DNA of 64,000 bases, taken from the NCBI RefSeq assembly GCF_001571365.1, contig NZ_BCTQ01000035.1:1-64000 (forward strand), in the 5' to 3' direction. This document shows, piece by piece, positions 7,682 to 16,297 of this stretch. The notes beneath the pieces were generated by a model. That model worked only from the letters and a program-made list of their open reading frames with translations. It was not told the DNA's origin and did not search any database. Each line of letters starts with the position of its first letter. Position 1 is the first letter of the stretch. The stretch is from Achromobacter denitrificans NBRC 15125 (GTDB lineage Bacteria; Pseudomonadota; Gammaproteobacteria; Burkholderiales; Burkholderiaceae_B). A program made the position numbers and the translations under genes.

Positions 7682-9997
7682 CTATTGCGTAGCCGCATTA
7701 TCCTTTTCTTGCGCGGTCGCGTCCATAGTATCGGCCTCGGAAGCCAGCCGGGTCAACAAGATGGAAATCCGCGCTCCTCCCTCCTTGCGGTTCGCAAGGT
7801 CGATACGTCCGCCGTGTTCTTCCACGATCTTGCGCACGATTGCCAATCCTAACCCAGTCCCGTGGGACTTGGTGGTGACGTACGGCTCGAACGCGCGCTG
7901 CATGACCTGGGGCGGGAAGCCCGGCCCGGTATCGGCCACCGTGAACCGGAGCGCCTTGTGGTCCGCGCCGTCGGGCTGTTCGCTGCGCATCAGCTGGGTC
8001 GTGACGCTCACCCGCCCCTGCCCGCCCTGCTCGGCGATCGCATCGCGGGCATTGGACAGCAGGTTGTGGATCACCTGGCGCAGCTGGGTGGGATCGCCTT
8101 CGATGGCCGGCAGGTCCGGCCCCAGCGACACGTCCAGGTTCAGGGCCTTGCCGCCATGCCGCGGCGAGCCGCCTTCGGGCTCCCAGCCGTACAGCGACAG
8201 CACGTCGGCCACCAGCGCGTTGAAATCGATCCGCTGCATCACGGCCGGCGGCGTGCGCGCGTATTCGCGGAAGTCGTCCACCATCTGCTTGAGCGAGGCC
8301 ACCTGGTTGACGATGGTGTTGGTGGACCGCTCGACGATCTGGGCCTCGGCCGGCGGCAGCTTGCCCTCCAGCTTCATGGCCAGGCGCTCGGCCGACAGCT
8401 GGATCGGCGTCAGCGGGTTCTTGATCTCGTGCGCCAGGCGCCGGGCCACCTCGCCCCAGGCCACCGTCCGGTTGGCCGAGATCACTTCGGTAATGTCGTC
8501 GAACACCACCAGGTAGCCGTTGCCGCGGCCGTCCACCTTCAGGTGGGTGCCGCGCGCCAGCAGGGTCAGCGGCTGCGGCGCGACGGGCGCGCTGCCCTGC
8601 GAGGGGCTGATCTCGAACTGCTGCTGCCAGTGCTGGCGCTCGGATCCCACCGCCGCGTGGGCGGAAAACGCCTGCCTGACGATGTTGGCGAATTCCAGCA
8701 TGCCGTCGGCCGTCTCCAGCGGGCGGCCGATGACCGAGCGCAGGTCCGCGCCCAGGATGGTCTGGGCGCCCTGGTTGACGGTGGTGACGCGGAACGACTC
8801 GTCGAACACCAGCACCCCGGAAGACAGGTTGGAGAGCACGCTTTCCAGATAGACATTGGAGCGCTCCAGCTGCTGGCGGTTGCTTTCGACCATGCGCCGC
8901 GCCTCGTCGAGCTGGCGCGTCATGGCGTTGAACGACCGCGTGAGCTGGCCCACTTCGTCGCGCTCGGGCGGCTCGGGCAGCGGCCGGTAGTCGCCCACGC
9001 CCACCGCCTGCGTGCCGCCCGCCAGGCTCAGCAAGGGGCGCACCAGGCGCTTGGACAGCGACAGCGCCACCGCGATGGCGCCGAACGCGGCCAGCAACAG
9101 CGCCAGGGTCAGGGTGATGCCGTACAGCTTGCGCAGGCCCAGCCGCGACAGCGCCAGTTCCTGGTAGTCGCGGAACCCCTGCTGCACCTGATTGGCGTTG
9201 TGCGCGATCTGCTCGGGCACGGGCTGCAGCAACTGCAGCCAGCGGGGCTCGGAAGCCGCGCCCAGCAGGTTGTCGTAGCGGTCCGGCCCGGCCAGCGGGA
9301 TCACCACCCGCAGGTGCAGCCCGCCCTCGGCGCCGGGGGTGATGGGATCGTCGGCCTCGGCGGCCGAGTAGCCGCGCGCCAGCCTCAGCTGGTTCATCAC
9401 CGTGGACGGCGGCATGGCAGGCAGCAACTGGCCGTACTGGCTGGTGGAGAAGGCCACCATGCGGCCGCTGCCGGTGAACACCATGGCTTCCTGGACGCCG
9501 TTGGCCTCGCGCAACCGCGTGAGGGTCAGCGCCACGCCGCTGTCGCTGTTGCGGTTCAGCTCGACGGCCATGGAGCGCGCGCGCGCGTCCAGGTCGGCCA
9601 GCAGGGAGTCCAGCGCGGCGCGGCCCAGGTTCAGGCCCGCCTCCAGCGCCGTGTCCACCCGCACGTTGAACCAGGATTCGATCGAGCGCGACATGAACTG
9701 CACCGACACGGTGTAGATCAGGGCGCCCGGCACCACGCCGATCAGCGCGAAGGCCAGCGAAAAGCGGGCCGTCAGCCGCGCGCCGAACTGGCGCCGGCGG
9801 ATCTGCCTGGCCAGCCGCACGGTCAGCGCCACCACCCAGACGAAGAGCGCCAGCGCGAAAATGCCGTTCAGCACCAGCAAGGTGTCGTAATAGCGCGCGA
9901 AACGCGAGGCATTGCCGGTGGACCAGGCCAGGAGGCCCAGCAACGCCAGGCCGCTCACGGCGCCGATCATCAGGGCCAGCCGAAGCAAAAGCCTCAT
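7682..9997 (-). CDS. NtrY-like membrane sensor histidine kinase
   Basis: This 771-residue kinase has three N-terminal membrane segments (about residues 3-27, 39-62, 78-101), a periplasmic sensing region of about 200 residues, a fourth segment near 300-320, a HAMP domain, a PAS domain, a HisKA box (LAHEIKNPLTPIQLSAERL) and an ATPase domain with N box NLLSNARDAI, G1 DTGPGFPP and G2 GTGLGLAIV. This is the NtrY layout. It should phosphorylate the short NtrX-like regulator encoded next. The start ATG at 9995-9997 overlaps the DUF4390 stop (ATGA). In alphaproteobacteria NtrYX responds to nitrogen and redox state. The signal here is unknown. Confidence 0.92.
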   Translation of the reverse strand: MRLLLRLALMIGAVSGLALLGLLAWSTGNASRFARYYDTLLVLNGIFALALFVWVVALTVRLARQIRRRQFGARLTARFSLAFALIGVVPGALIYTVSVQFMSRSIESWFNVRVDTALEAGLNLGRAALDSLLADLDARARSMAVELNRNSDSGVALTLTRLREANGVQEAMVFTGSGRMVAFSTSQYGQLLPAMPPSTVMNQLRLARGYSAAEADDPITPGAEGGLHLRVVIPLAGPDRYDNLLGAASEPRWLQLLQPVPEQIAHNANQVQQGFRDYQELALSRLGLRKLYGITLTLALLLAAFGAIAVALSLSKRLVRPLLSLAGGTQAVGVGDYRPLPEPPERDEVGQLTRSFNAMTRQLDEARRMVESNRQQLERSNVYLESVLSNLSSGVLVFDESFRVTTVNQGAQTILGADLRSVIGRPLETADGMLEFANIVRQAFSAHAAVGSERQHWQQQFEISPSQGSAPVAPQPLTLLARGTHLKVDGRGNGYLVVFDDITEVISANRTVAWGEVARRLAHEIKNPLTPIQLSAERLAMKLEGKLPPAEAQIVERSTNTIVNQVASLKQMVDDFREYARTPPAVMQRIDFNALVADVLSLYGWEPEGGSPRHGGKALNLDVSLGPDLPAIEGDPTQLRQVIHNLLSNARDAIAEQGGQGRVSVTTQLMRSEQPDGADHKALRFTVADTGPGFPPQVMQRAFEPYVTTKSHGTGLGLAIVRKIVEEHGGRIDLANRKEGGARISILLTRLASEADTMDATAQEKDNAATQ

Positions 9998-10584
9998 GAG
10001 GGGTCTTTCTCCTTGTCGCTCAGCACGAACGAGAAGTCGGTCCAGGGCGTGGCCTGCACCCACGAACTGCTGTTCAGGGCATTGACCTGGAAGGGTCGCG
10101 GCAGCATCGAGGTGTCCAGGCGCAGCCGCAGCTGGCCGCCATAGAGCACGTCCGCGTCGAACTCGGCGGCGTCCGCCACCGGCCAGTTGCGGACGTGGCG
10201 GACCACGCCCATGGCTTCGTCGAGCGATGCGACCGGGAAGGACAGCTCGCCCACGCCGGCGCGCCACTGCCGGGTCAGCGCGTTGTAGACGATGCGCCAG
10301 GTGCGGGAGGTGTCCACCAGGGACTTGTCGAACCACCACCAGCGTTCGCGCGTGATGGTGAGGTCGGCCGTGAAATATAACGGGACGCCGCGCTGGGCGG
10401 CGTCCCGCAATTGGTCGTTCAGTCCGAATTCGATATCCGCGTCGATCTCAAGCTTGCCGTCGCGGACCATCGGGCGCACCTGGGTGATCTTGGGCTCGGC
10501 TCCATGGGCTTCTCCGCCCGGCGCGAACGAAAGCAAGGCAGATACCAGCAACAACCCAAGAAATAAGCGCGAGATAATGGACAT
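9994..10584 (-). CDS. DUF4390 secreted protein
   Basis: This 196-residue protein has an N-terminal signal peptide (hydrophobic stretch to about residue 22, likely cleavage after SFAPGGEAHGA) and then a soluble beta-rich domain with the DUF4390 hallmark RERWWWFDKSLVDTSRTWRI. The function of the family is unknown. It lies between rsmB (39 bases upstream) and the ntrY-like kinase (4-base overlap), the arrangement I associate with DUF4390 in betaproteobacteria. A periplasmic partner that delivers a signal to the kinase sensor domain is a reasonable guess, not shown by the sequence. Confidence 0.85.
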   Translation of the reverse strand: MSIISRLFLGLLLVSALLSFAPGGEAHGAEPKITQVRPMVRDGKLEIDADIEFGLNDQLRDAAQRGVPLYFTADLTITRERWWWFDKSLVDTSRTWRIVYNALTRQWRAGVGELSFPVASLDEAMGVVRHVRNWPVADAAEFDADVLYGGQLRLRLDTSMLPRPFQVNALNSSSWVQATPWTDFSFVLSDKEKDPS

Positions 10585-10623
10585 ACGACACCGAGACTAC
10601 GTCATGCCCCTATTCTTGGCGAT

Positions 10624-11961
10624 TCAGGTCTGCTTGGCAAACAAGGCGTAGAAAAACCCGTCGTGCTGCGCCGCGGGTGTTGCATCGACCGCAACAGGCA
10701 GCAATTGTCCGGGTGCGTCCAGCCGGACCGCGTCCGCATGGCGCTGCATGAATTCCAGCGCCTGGCGCGTTCCCTCCAGCGGAAACACCGAACACGTTAC
10801 ATAGAGCAACCGGCCGCCGGGCGCCACGGTGCGCCACAGCGCGTCCAGGATGCGGGCCTGCAGCGTGGCCGTCCGGCGCACGTCGTTCTCGCGACGCAAC
10901 CAGCGGATGTCGGGATGGCGGCGGACGATGCCCGAGGCCGTGCACGGCACGTCGGCCAGCACGGCGTCGAAGGGCTTGCCGTCCCACCAGCTGTCCAGGT
11001 CGGCGGCATCGGCCGCCTTCAGCCGCACATGGCTGCCGGCGAGACCCAGGCGGTCCAGGTTCTGTTGCACGCGGGCCAGGCGGCCGGCGTCGGCGTCCAG
11101 CGCCAGCAGCTCGATGTCGGCCAGTTCCAGCAGGTGCGCCGTCTTGCCGCCGGGCGCCGAGCACGCGTCCAGCACCCGCATGCCGCCGGCCGGCGCCAGC
11201 AGTTCGGCCGCCAGTTGGGCGCCGGCGTCCTGCACCGACCACCAGCCCTCGGCGAATCCCGGCAACTGCGCCACGGGCTTGGGCGTGGACAGCACTACGC
11301 CGGACTGGCCCACGGCCTCGGCCTCCAGCCCCGCCGCCTGGAAGGCGGCCAGCACCTGCTCGCGGCTGGCGCGCCGGCGGTTCACGCGCAGGGTCAGCGG
11401 CGCCGGCACGTTGGCGCTGGCGAGGATCTCGCGCCATTGCTGCGGATAGGCCACGGCCAGTTGCTTGACCCACCAGCCCGGATGGTTCCATTGGGCTTCC
11501 GGGCTGTCGGCCACCGCCGCCTGGAGCGTCGCGCGTTCCCGCAGGAAGCGGCGCAGGCAGGCGTTGAGCATGCCCTTGTAAGAGGCCAGGGCGCGCTGGC
11601 GGGAGGCCGCCGTCACGGCCTGGTCCACGACCGTGTGCGGCGCATAGACAGGCATGCCGGGCAAGGCCGCGGCGGCTTCGCCCTCTTCCTTCAGCAAGGT
11701 CAGGGACACCAGCAGCAGCGATTCGAAGAGCACGCTGGGATAGCGCTGCACCAGTTCGCGCCCCACGGCGTCGGCCCAGCCCAGGTAGCGCATGGCGTGG
11801 AACGACACGGCCTGGACGGCGGGCCGCAGGGAGGATTCCACGTCGGCGAGCGCGTCCGTCAGGGAACGGCCGTCCAGCACGCCCTCCACCACCTCCGCGC
11901 TGGAAAGCAGGACGGCGGAAAGCGGAGGAGCCAGAGGGGAAGAGTCGGAACGCGTGGACAT
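10624..11961 (-). CDS. rsmB: 16S rRNA (cytosine(967)-C5)-methyltransferase
   Basis: This 445-residue protein has an N-terminal NusB-like RNA-binding domain (about residues 10-145) and a C-terminal Rossmann methyltransferase with SAM motif VLDACSAPGGKTAHL and two catalytic cysteines, in ADVPCTASGIVRRHPDIRW and in VTCSVFPLEGT. It methylates C967 of 16S rRNA. The start ATG at 11959-11961 (MSTRSDSS) is chosen because upstream codons of the open frame are unrelated. It heads the leftward run of six genes that ends in trkH, and is divergent from the LysE gene. Confidence 0.95.
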   Translation of the reverse strand: MSTRSDSSPLAPPLSAVLLSSAEVVEGVLDGRSLTDALADVESSLRPAVQAVSFHAMRYLGWADAVGRELVQRYPSVLFESLLLVSLTLLKEEGEAAAALPGMPVYAPHTVVDQAVTAASRQRALASYKGMLNACLRRFLRERATLQAAVADSPEAQWNHPGWWVKQLAVAYPQQWREILASANVPAPLTLRVNRRRASREQVLAAFQAAGLEAEAVGQSGVVLSTPKPVAQLPGFAEGWWSVQDAGAQLAAELLAPAGGMRVLDACSAPGGKTAHLLELADIELLALDADAGRLARVQQNLDRLGLAGSHVRLKAADAADLDSWWDGKPFDAVLADVPCTASGIVRRHPDIRWLRRENDVRRTATLQARILDALWRTVAPGGRLLYVTCSVFPLEGTRQALEFMQRHADAVRLDAPGQLLPVAVDATPAAQHDGFFYALFAKQT

Positions 11962-12054
11962 GATGCGGATTCTGTGGATAAGACCGATATGGTAGCCGGA
12001 CCTGGACGAATCGCGGCCGCGGCGGCAAACTGGCTCCCGTTCCGGAGCGCTTCC

Positions 12055-12687
12055 ATGACCCTCGCCACCCTGCTGCTTTTCGTCCTGGCCTCGGCCGTCA
12101 CCATCATCACCCCCGGCCCCACGGTGCTGCTCGCCATGAGCAACGGCTCGCGCCACGGCGTGCGGGCGGCCTGCTGGGGCATGGGCGGCGCGGTGCTGGC
12201 CGACCTGATCCTGATCGGCGCGGTGGCGTCGGGGCTGGGCGTGGTGCTGGCGGCGTCCGAAGTCGCCTTCCAGCTCATCAAATGGGTCGGCGCGGCCTAC
12301 CTGGCCTATCTCGGCTGGAAAATGCTGCGCTCGGACGCGGCGCTCGTCATGCCGTCGGCCCAGCCGGACGGCGCGCGCCCCGGCGGCCTCGCGCTGGGCC
12401 TGCGCAGCTTCGCGGTGGCGCTCACCAACCCCAAGGCGCTGCTGTTCATGTCGGCCTTCCTGCCGCAGTTCATCAATCCGGCCGCGCCGCTGTTCGCGCA
12501 ATATGCCGTCCTGGCCGGCGTCATGGCGCTCATGAACGTGATGGTGATGCTGGCCTACGCGGCGCTGGGCGCGCAGATGGTGCGCGCCTTTCGGGGCGCC
12601 GGCCTGCGCTGGCTCAACCGCGCTTGCGGCGGGCTGCTGATCGGGCTGGCGGGCACCCTGGCCCTGTACCGGCGCGGCGGGCCCTGA
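12055..12687 (+). CDS. LysE-family amino acid exporter
   Basis: This 210-residue inner-membrane protein has five to six hydrophobic segments. It carries the LysE/RhtB N-terminal signature TIITPGPTVLLAMSNG, the KWVGAAYLAYLGWKMLR segment and FAVALTNPKALLFM. Members export lysine, arginine, threonine or homoserine and related compounds, but the substrate cannot be read from the sequence. The ATG at 12055 follows GGAGCG. It is divergent from rsmB (93 bases) and convergent with the amidase gene. Confidence 0.92.
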   Translation: MTLATLLLFVLASAVTIITPGPTVLLAMSNGSRHGVRAACWGMGGAVLADLILIGAVASGLGVVLAASEVAFQLIKWVGAAYLAYLGWKMLRSDAALVMPSAQPDGARPGGLALGLRSFAVALTNPKALLFMSAFLPQFINPAAPLFAQYAVLAGVMALMNVMVMLAYAALGAQMVRAFRGAGLRWLNRACGGLLIGLAGTLALYRRGGP

Positions 12688-12715
12688 GGGCCTCGCGCAG
12701 CCGGCGCCGCCGCGC

Positions 12716-14155
12716 TCATGCCGGCAGGCGGTCCGGCACGGCCGGCAGCCGCGGCGCGGGGCCGGCGCGCTCGAACGCTTCGGCGGCCCACAGCAGGTCC
12801 GCGTCGGCATGGCAGCGGCCGACCAGCTGCAACCCGATGGGCAGGCCGTCCCGCCCCTGTCCGCAAGGCACGCTGATCGCCGGGTTGCCCGTCAGGTTGA
12901 ACAGCATCGTCCAGGGATACCAGTGGGCCCGGATGTCCTCGCGCGCGCGGCCGTCGATGACGATGGCGTCGAAGATGTCGGTGCCCAGCGGCACGGCGGT
13001 GCGCGACATCGTGGGCATCGCCAGCATATCGGCCTGGCCGAACAGCGCCTGGACCTTGCGGAAGATGGCCGTGCGCGCAAACATGGCTTCCTGGTACTGC
13101 ACCGCGCTGAACTGCGCGGCCGACTCGATCTGCCGGCGCAAGGACGCGCTGTAGGCCTCGGGCGCCTGCTCGATCAAAGGCAGATAGCGCGCGCGCCAGA
13201 CGGTGTGATTGATCACGCGCCAGATCGGCTCCACGTCGAAGCCCGTTCCGTCGAAGGCTTCCAGCTCCGCGCCCAGGCCGGCAAGGCGTTCGAGCGCGGC
13301 CTCGAAGGCCTGCCGCACGTCGGGATCCACCGGCCGCCCGGGCGGCGCGACGCAATAGCGCACGCGCTTGCCGCGCAGGTCGCCCGGAGCCGCCACCGGC
13401 TGCGCGTAGCCGCCATCCGGTATGCCCAGGGACCAGGGATCGCAGGGATGCGGGCCGCTCATGGCGGCCATCATCAGGCGCGTGTCGGCAACGGTGCGCG
13501 TCGTGGGCGTGACGTAGGTCTGGTTGCCGATGGCGTCGAGCGCCTGGCTGTGGGGAATGGCCCCGATGCTTTGCTTGAATCCGACCACGCCGTTGCAGGC
13601 CGCCGGAATCCGGGTCGAGCCGCCCCCGTCCGTCGCCACGGCCAGGGCGGTGATCCCGGCCGCCGTCGCCGCCGCCGCACCGCCGCTCGACCCGCCGCAC
13701 GTGCGTTCCAGGTTCCACGGATTGCGGGTATGGCCGAACAGCGGCGAATCCGTCATCGACTTGGCCCCGAATTCGGGCGTGGTGGTTTTCCCGATCAGGA
13801 TCGCGCCCTGCGCGCGCAGCCGCGCCACGGCCAGGGCATCCTCGGCCGGCACGTTGTCGCGAAACGGCACCGCGCCGAAGGTGGTTCGCACGCCCTCGGT
13901 GTTGACCAGGTCCTTCACCGTGAACGGCAGGCCCGGCAAGAGGCCCGGGGAGTCGCCCCGCATCAGCGCGGCTTCGGCCGCCCGCGCTTCGTCGAGGGCC
14001 CGCTCCGGGCAGAGCGTGATGAAGCAGTTCAACACCGGCTGCAGGCGCTCCGCCCGGTCGAGGGCCGCGCGGACCAGCTCGACGGGCGACAGCGCCTTGT
14101 CGCGGATGAGGCGCGCCGCCTCGACGGCGCTCAATTGGCTGAGGGAATCGCTCAT
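12716..14155 (-). CDS. Amidase signature-family hydrolase
   Basis: This 479-residue enzyme of the amidase signature family has the full Ser-cisSer-Lys triad: Lys81 in LPFTVKDL, cis-Ser156 in CGGSSGG and nucleophile Ser180 in DGGGSTR. Spacing matches the family. Such enzymes hydrolyse amides to a carboxylate and ammonia. It begins 19 bases after the stop of a Bug-type binding protein, suggesting that imported or scavenged amides are the substrate. The substrate itself is not identifiable. There is no signal peptide, so it acts in the cytoplasm. It is not a GatA candidate because gatB and gatC are absent. Confidence 0.9.
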   Translation of the reverse strand: MSDSLSQLSAVEAARLIRDKALSPVELVRAALDRAERLQPVLNCFITLCPERALDEARAAEAALMRGDSPGLLPGLPFTVKDLVNTEGVRTTFGAVPFRDNVPAEDALAVARLRAQGAILIGKTTTPEFGAKSMTDSPLFGHTRNPWNLERTCGGSSGGAAAATAAGITALAVATDGGGSTRIPAACNGVVGFKQSIGAIPHSQALDAIGNQTYVTPTTRTVADTRLMMAAMSGPHPCDPWSLGIPDGGYAQPVAAPGDLRGKRVRYCVAPPGRPVDPDVRQAFEAALERLAGLGAELEAFDGTGFDVEPIWRVINHTVWRARYLPLIEQAPEAYSASLRRQIESAAQFSAVQYQEAMFARTAIFRKVQALFGQADMLAMPTMSRTAVPLGTDIFDAIVIDGRAREDIRAHWYPWTMLFNLTGNPAISVPCGQGRDGLPIGLQLVGRCHADADLLWAAEAFERAGPAPRLPAVPDRLPA

Positions 14156-14174
14156 GCTTGTTCCATCCCCGGCA

Positions 14175-15167
14175 TCATTCGTCGAAGACGATGCCCGCCG
14201 CCTTCACGATGGGCGCCCAATGCGCGCGCTCCGTTTCCATGCGCTGCCGGGCCTGCGCGCCGGAGCGCGGCTCGACCAGGAAGCCGCTGGCCTGCAGCTT
14301 CTCGACCAGCGCCGGATTCTTGCCCGCGGCCAGCAACGCCTGCTCCAGGCCGCTGACGGCCGCGTCCGGCGTGCCGGCCGGCGCGTAGATGCCGTACCAG
14401 CTGGAGGCATATTGGTATTGGGGATAGCCTTGTTCCAGCAGCGTCGGCACATCGGGCAGCATGGGCAGGCGCCGACTGCCGGCCACGCCCAGGAATTTCA
14501 GCTTTCCGCCGGAATACAGCGGCATCATGCTGGCCACGGCATCCCAGCCCATGGAAACCTCGCCGCTGACCACGTCGACCAGCATGGGCGCGGCGCCTCG
14601 ATACACCACCGGCTCGACCTGCAGGCCGTTCTGCTTCGCCATTTCGATGGTGCCGAGCTGGCCGGGGCTGCCCAGCGTCGCCAATCCGAGATTCGCCTTG
14701 CCGCGCGCCTGTTTGGCCCACTGGACATAGCCCGGCATGTCGCCGTAGGGCTGGCTCGCGCCCGCCACCGCCGCCGTGGGCACGTCGGCCACCACGGCCA
14801 CCGGACGCAGATCATGGTCCGGGTCGTATCCCAGTTTGCGGTAGGTGAGCGGAAAGATCACGAACATGGGCGAAGAACCCAGGTACAGCGTCAGGCCGTC
14901 CGCCTTGGCCCGCTTGACCGCATCGAAGCCCAGCCTCCCCGAGGCGCCCGGCCGGTTCTCGACGATCACGTTGGCGTAGCCCGCCGCCTGCAGCTGCTCG
15001 GCATACGCCCGGGCCACGGCATCTGCCGCCCCGCCGGCCGCATAGCCGACCACGAGCCTCACCACTTTGGCGTCGCCGCCCGCGGCCTGGGCGGAGGCCT
15101 CCAGCGGCATCGAGAAGGCCGTAGCGGCCGCAAGCAATAAGGCATGGAGTCGAAGTCGGGCGATCAA
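14175..15167 (-). CDS. Tripartite tricarboxylate transporter (Bug/TctC) binding protein
   Basis: This 330-residue periplasmic binding protein has an N-terminal signal peptide ending near EASAQA, then the Bug-family hallmarks LVVGYAAGGAADAVAR and VIVENRPGASGRLG. These proteins capture carboxylates for TctAB-type carriers, but no tctA or tctB is nearby, as is usual for the many orphan Bug proteins of Bordetella-like bacteria. The start is a TTG at 15165-15167 with GGAGA eight bases upstream. No ATG lies earlier than the signal sequence. It is probably co-transcribed with the amidase and controlled by the divergent LysR protein. Confidence 0.92.
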   Translation of the reverse strand: MIARLRLHALLLAAATAFSMPLEASAQAAGGDAKVVRLVVGYAAGGAADAVARAYAEQLQAAGYANVIVENRPGASGRLGFDAVKRAKADGLTLYLGSSPMFVIFPLTYRKLGYDPDHDLRPVAVVADVPTAAVAGASQPYGDMPGYVQWAKQARGKANLGLATLGSPGQLGTIEMAKQNGLQVEPVVYRGAAPMLVDVVSGEVSMGWDAVASMMPLYSGGKLKFLGVAGSRRLPMLPDVPTLLEQGYPQYQYASSWYGIYAPAGTPDAAVSGLEQALLAAGKNPALVEKLQASGFLVEPRSGAQARQRMETERAHWAPIVKAAGIVFDE

Positions 15168-15307
15168 GGCGATTCTCCAGTCGGCAGGGAAAGTTGGAGG
15201 ACGACGCGCCGCGCGGCTGCCGGCCAGGCCGCGGGGCTGTCATTCCGGCATCATCGGCCGAGCCGCACTTGCCGTATAGTGAATTTTTCTACCTGTCACT
15301 TGAGCAA

Positions 15308-16297
15308 ATGGTTAACCGCAAATCCATCGAAATGCTGGCCGCCCGGATCAAGCTGCGGCATCTGCAGATCGCCCTGGCCCTGCGCGACGCGCCCACGGCC
15401 AAGGAGGTCGCCCGGCAGGCCAACGTCAGCGAATCCGCGGTCTCCAAGACCCTGGCGGAACTGGAAGAGCAGCTGGGCTTCAAGCTCTTCGAGCGCGCCG
15501 GCAACGCCAGGCGGCCGACGGCGATGGGCGCCCAGGTGCTGCCGGTCATGGAAGCGCTGGTGGCTCGGGCGCGTTCGATGGCCGAGATCATCGTCGACGT
15601 GCGCTCGGGCAACCAGGGCGGCCTGCGCATCGGCGTGGCGACGGACATGGGCAAGCTGAGCCTCGCTCCGCTCATCCATACCTTCAATGAGGCGCACCCC
15701 GGCATTGCGCTCGACGTGCAGACGGGCGGCTTCCGGGCGATGACCGAGCTGCTCCAGCAGGACGGGCTGGACGCGCTGGTCTGCTATGACGACCCCACGC
15801 TGGTCTCGCCGGAACTGGGGCGGCTGCGCCTGGCGCCGCCGCAGCCGCTGGCGGTCGTCGCCAACGCGCGGCTGTCGCCGCTGGCCTCGCGGCCGGCCCC
15901 GACACTGCGGGACCTGCACGGCCAGCCCTGGTGCAAACCCCGGCCAGACACCATGATGCATGCGAAATTGGCCGAGCTGTTCCTGCAGGCGGGGCTGGAC
16001 CTGCCGCCACGCGGCATCCAGGTGAGCGATCTGCTGCTGACCGACGAATTCATCCGCGCCACCGACTACCTCGTCATGCTGCCGGTGGCCGCGGCCCGAC
16101 GCTTGACCGCGGGCCAGGCCGCGGTGATCCTGCCCATCGACCTGCGCCTGCACAACCCGCCCACCCTCGTCGTCTGGCGGCGCGCGCACGAGTGGCGGCC
16201 GTCGCTCCTGCGGTTCCTGGACTTCTGCCGCCGTCGCGAGGGTCAGGCCGCGTTCCCCGCCTCGTCGCTCAGCGGCTCCGGCTTGCCGAACAAATAG
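15308..16297 (+). CDS. LysR-family transcriptional regulator
   Basis: This 329-residue regulator has an N-terminal winged helix (LRHLQIALALRDAPTAKEVARQ, NVSESAVSKTLAELEEQLGFKLFER) and a periplasmic-binding-like effector domain from about residue 95. It is divergent from the Bug-protein/amidase pair with 140 bases between, the classical arrangement for a LysR protein and its target operon, so it likely controls that pair in response to the substrate. A TATAGT at 15275-15280 is a candidate -10 element. The ATG at 15308 has no clear ribosome site. Its last 55 bases overlap the 3' end of the opposing GGDEF-EAL gene. Confidence 0.9.
   Translation: MVNRKSIEMLAARIKLRHLQIALALRDAPTAKEVARQANVSESAVSKTLAELEEQLGFKLFERAGNARRPTAMGAQVLPVMEALVARARSMAEIIVDVRSGNQGGLRIGVATDMGKLSLAPLIHTFNEAHPGIALDVQTGGFRAMTELLQQDGLDALVCYDDPTLVSPELGRLRLAPPQPLAVVANARLSPLASRPAPTLRDLHGQPWCKPRPDTMMHAKLAELFLQAGLDLPPRGIQVSDLLLTDEFIRATDYLVMLPVAAARRLTAGQAAVILPIDLRLHNPPTLVVWRRAHEWRPSLLRFLDFCRRREGQAAFPASSLSGSGLPNK

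Noticed and set aside
7862..10144. A 760-codon open frame on the plus strand opposite the ntrY-like gene
   Set aside because: Same antisense effect: composition is histidine/glutamine/arginine-rich with no recognisable motif, while the minus-strand kinase has all catalytic boxes.
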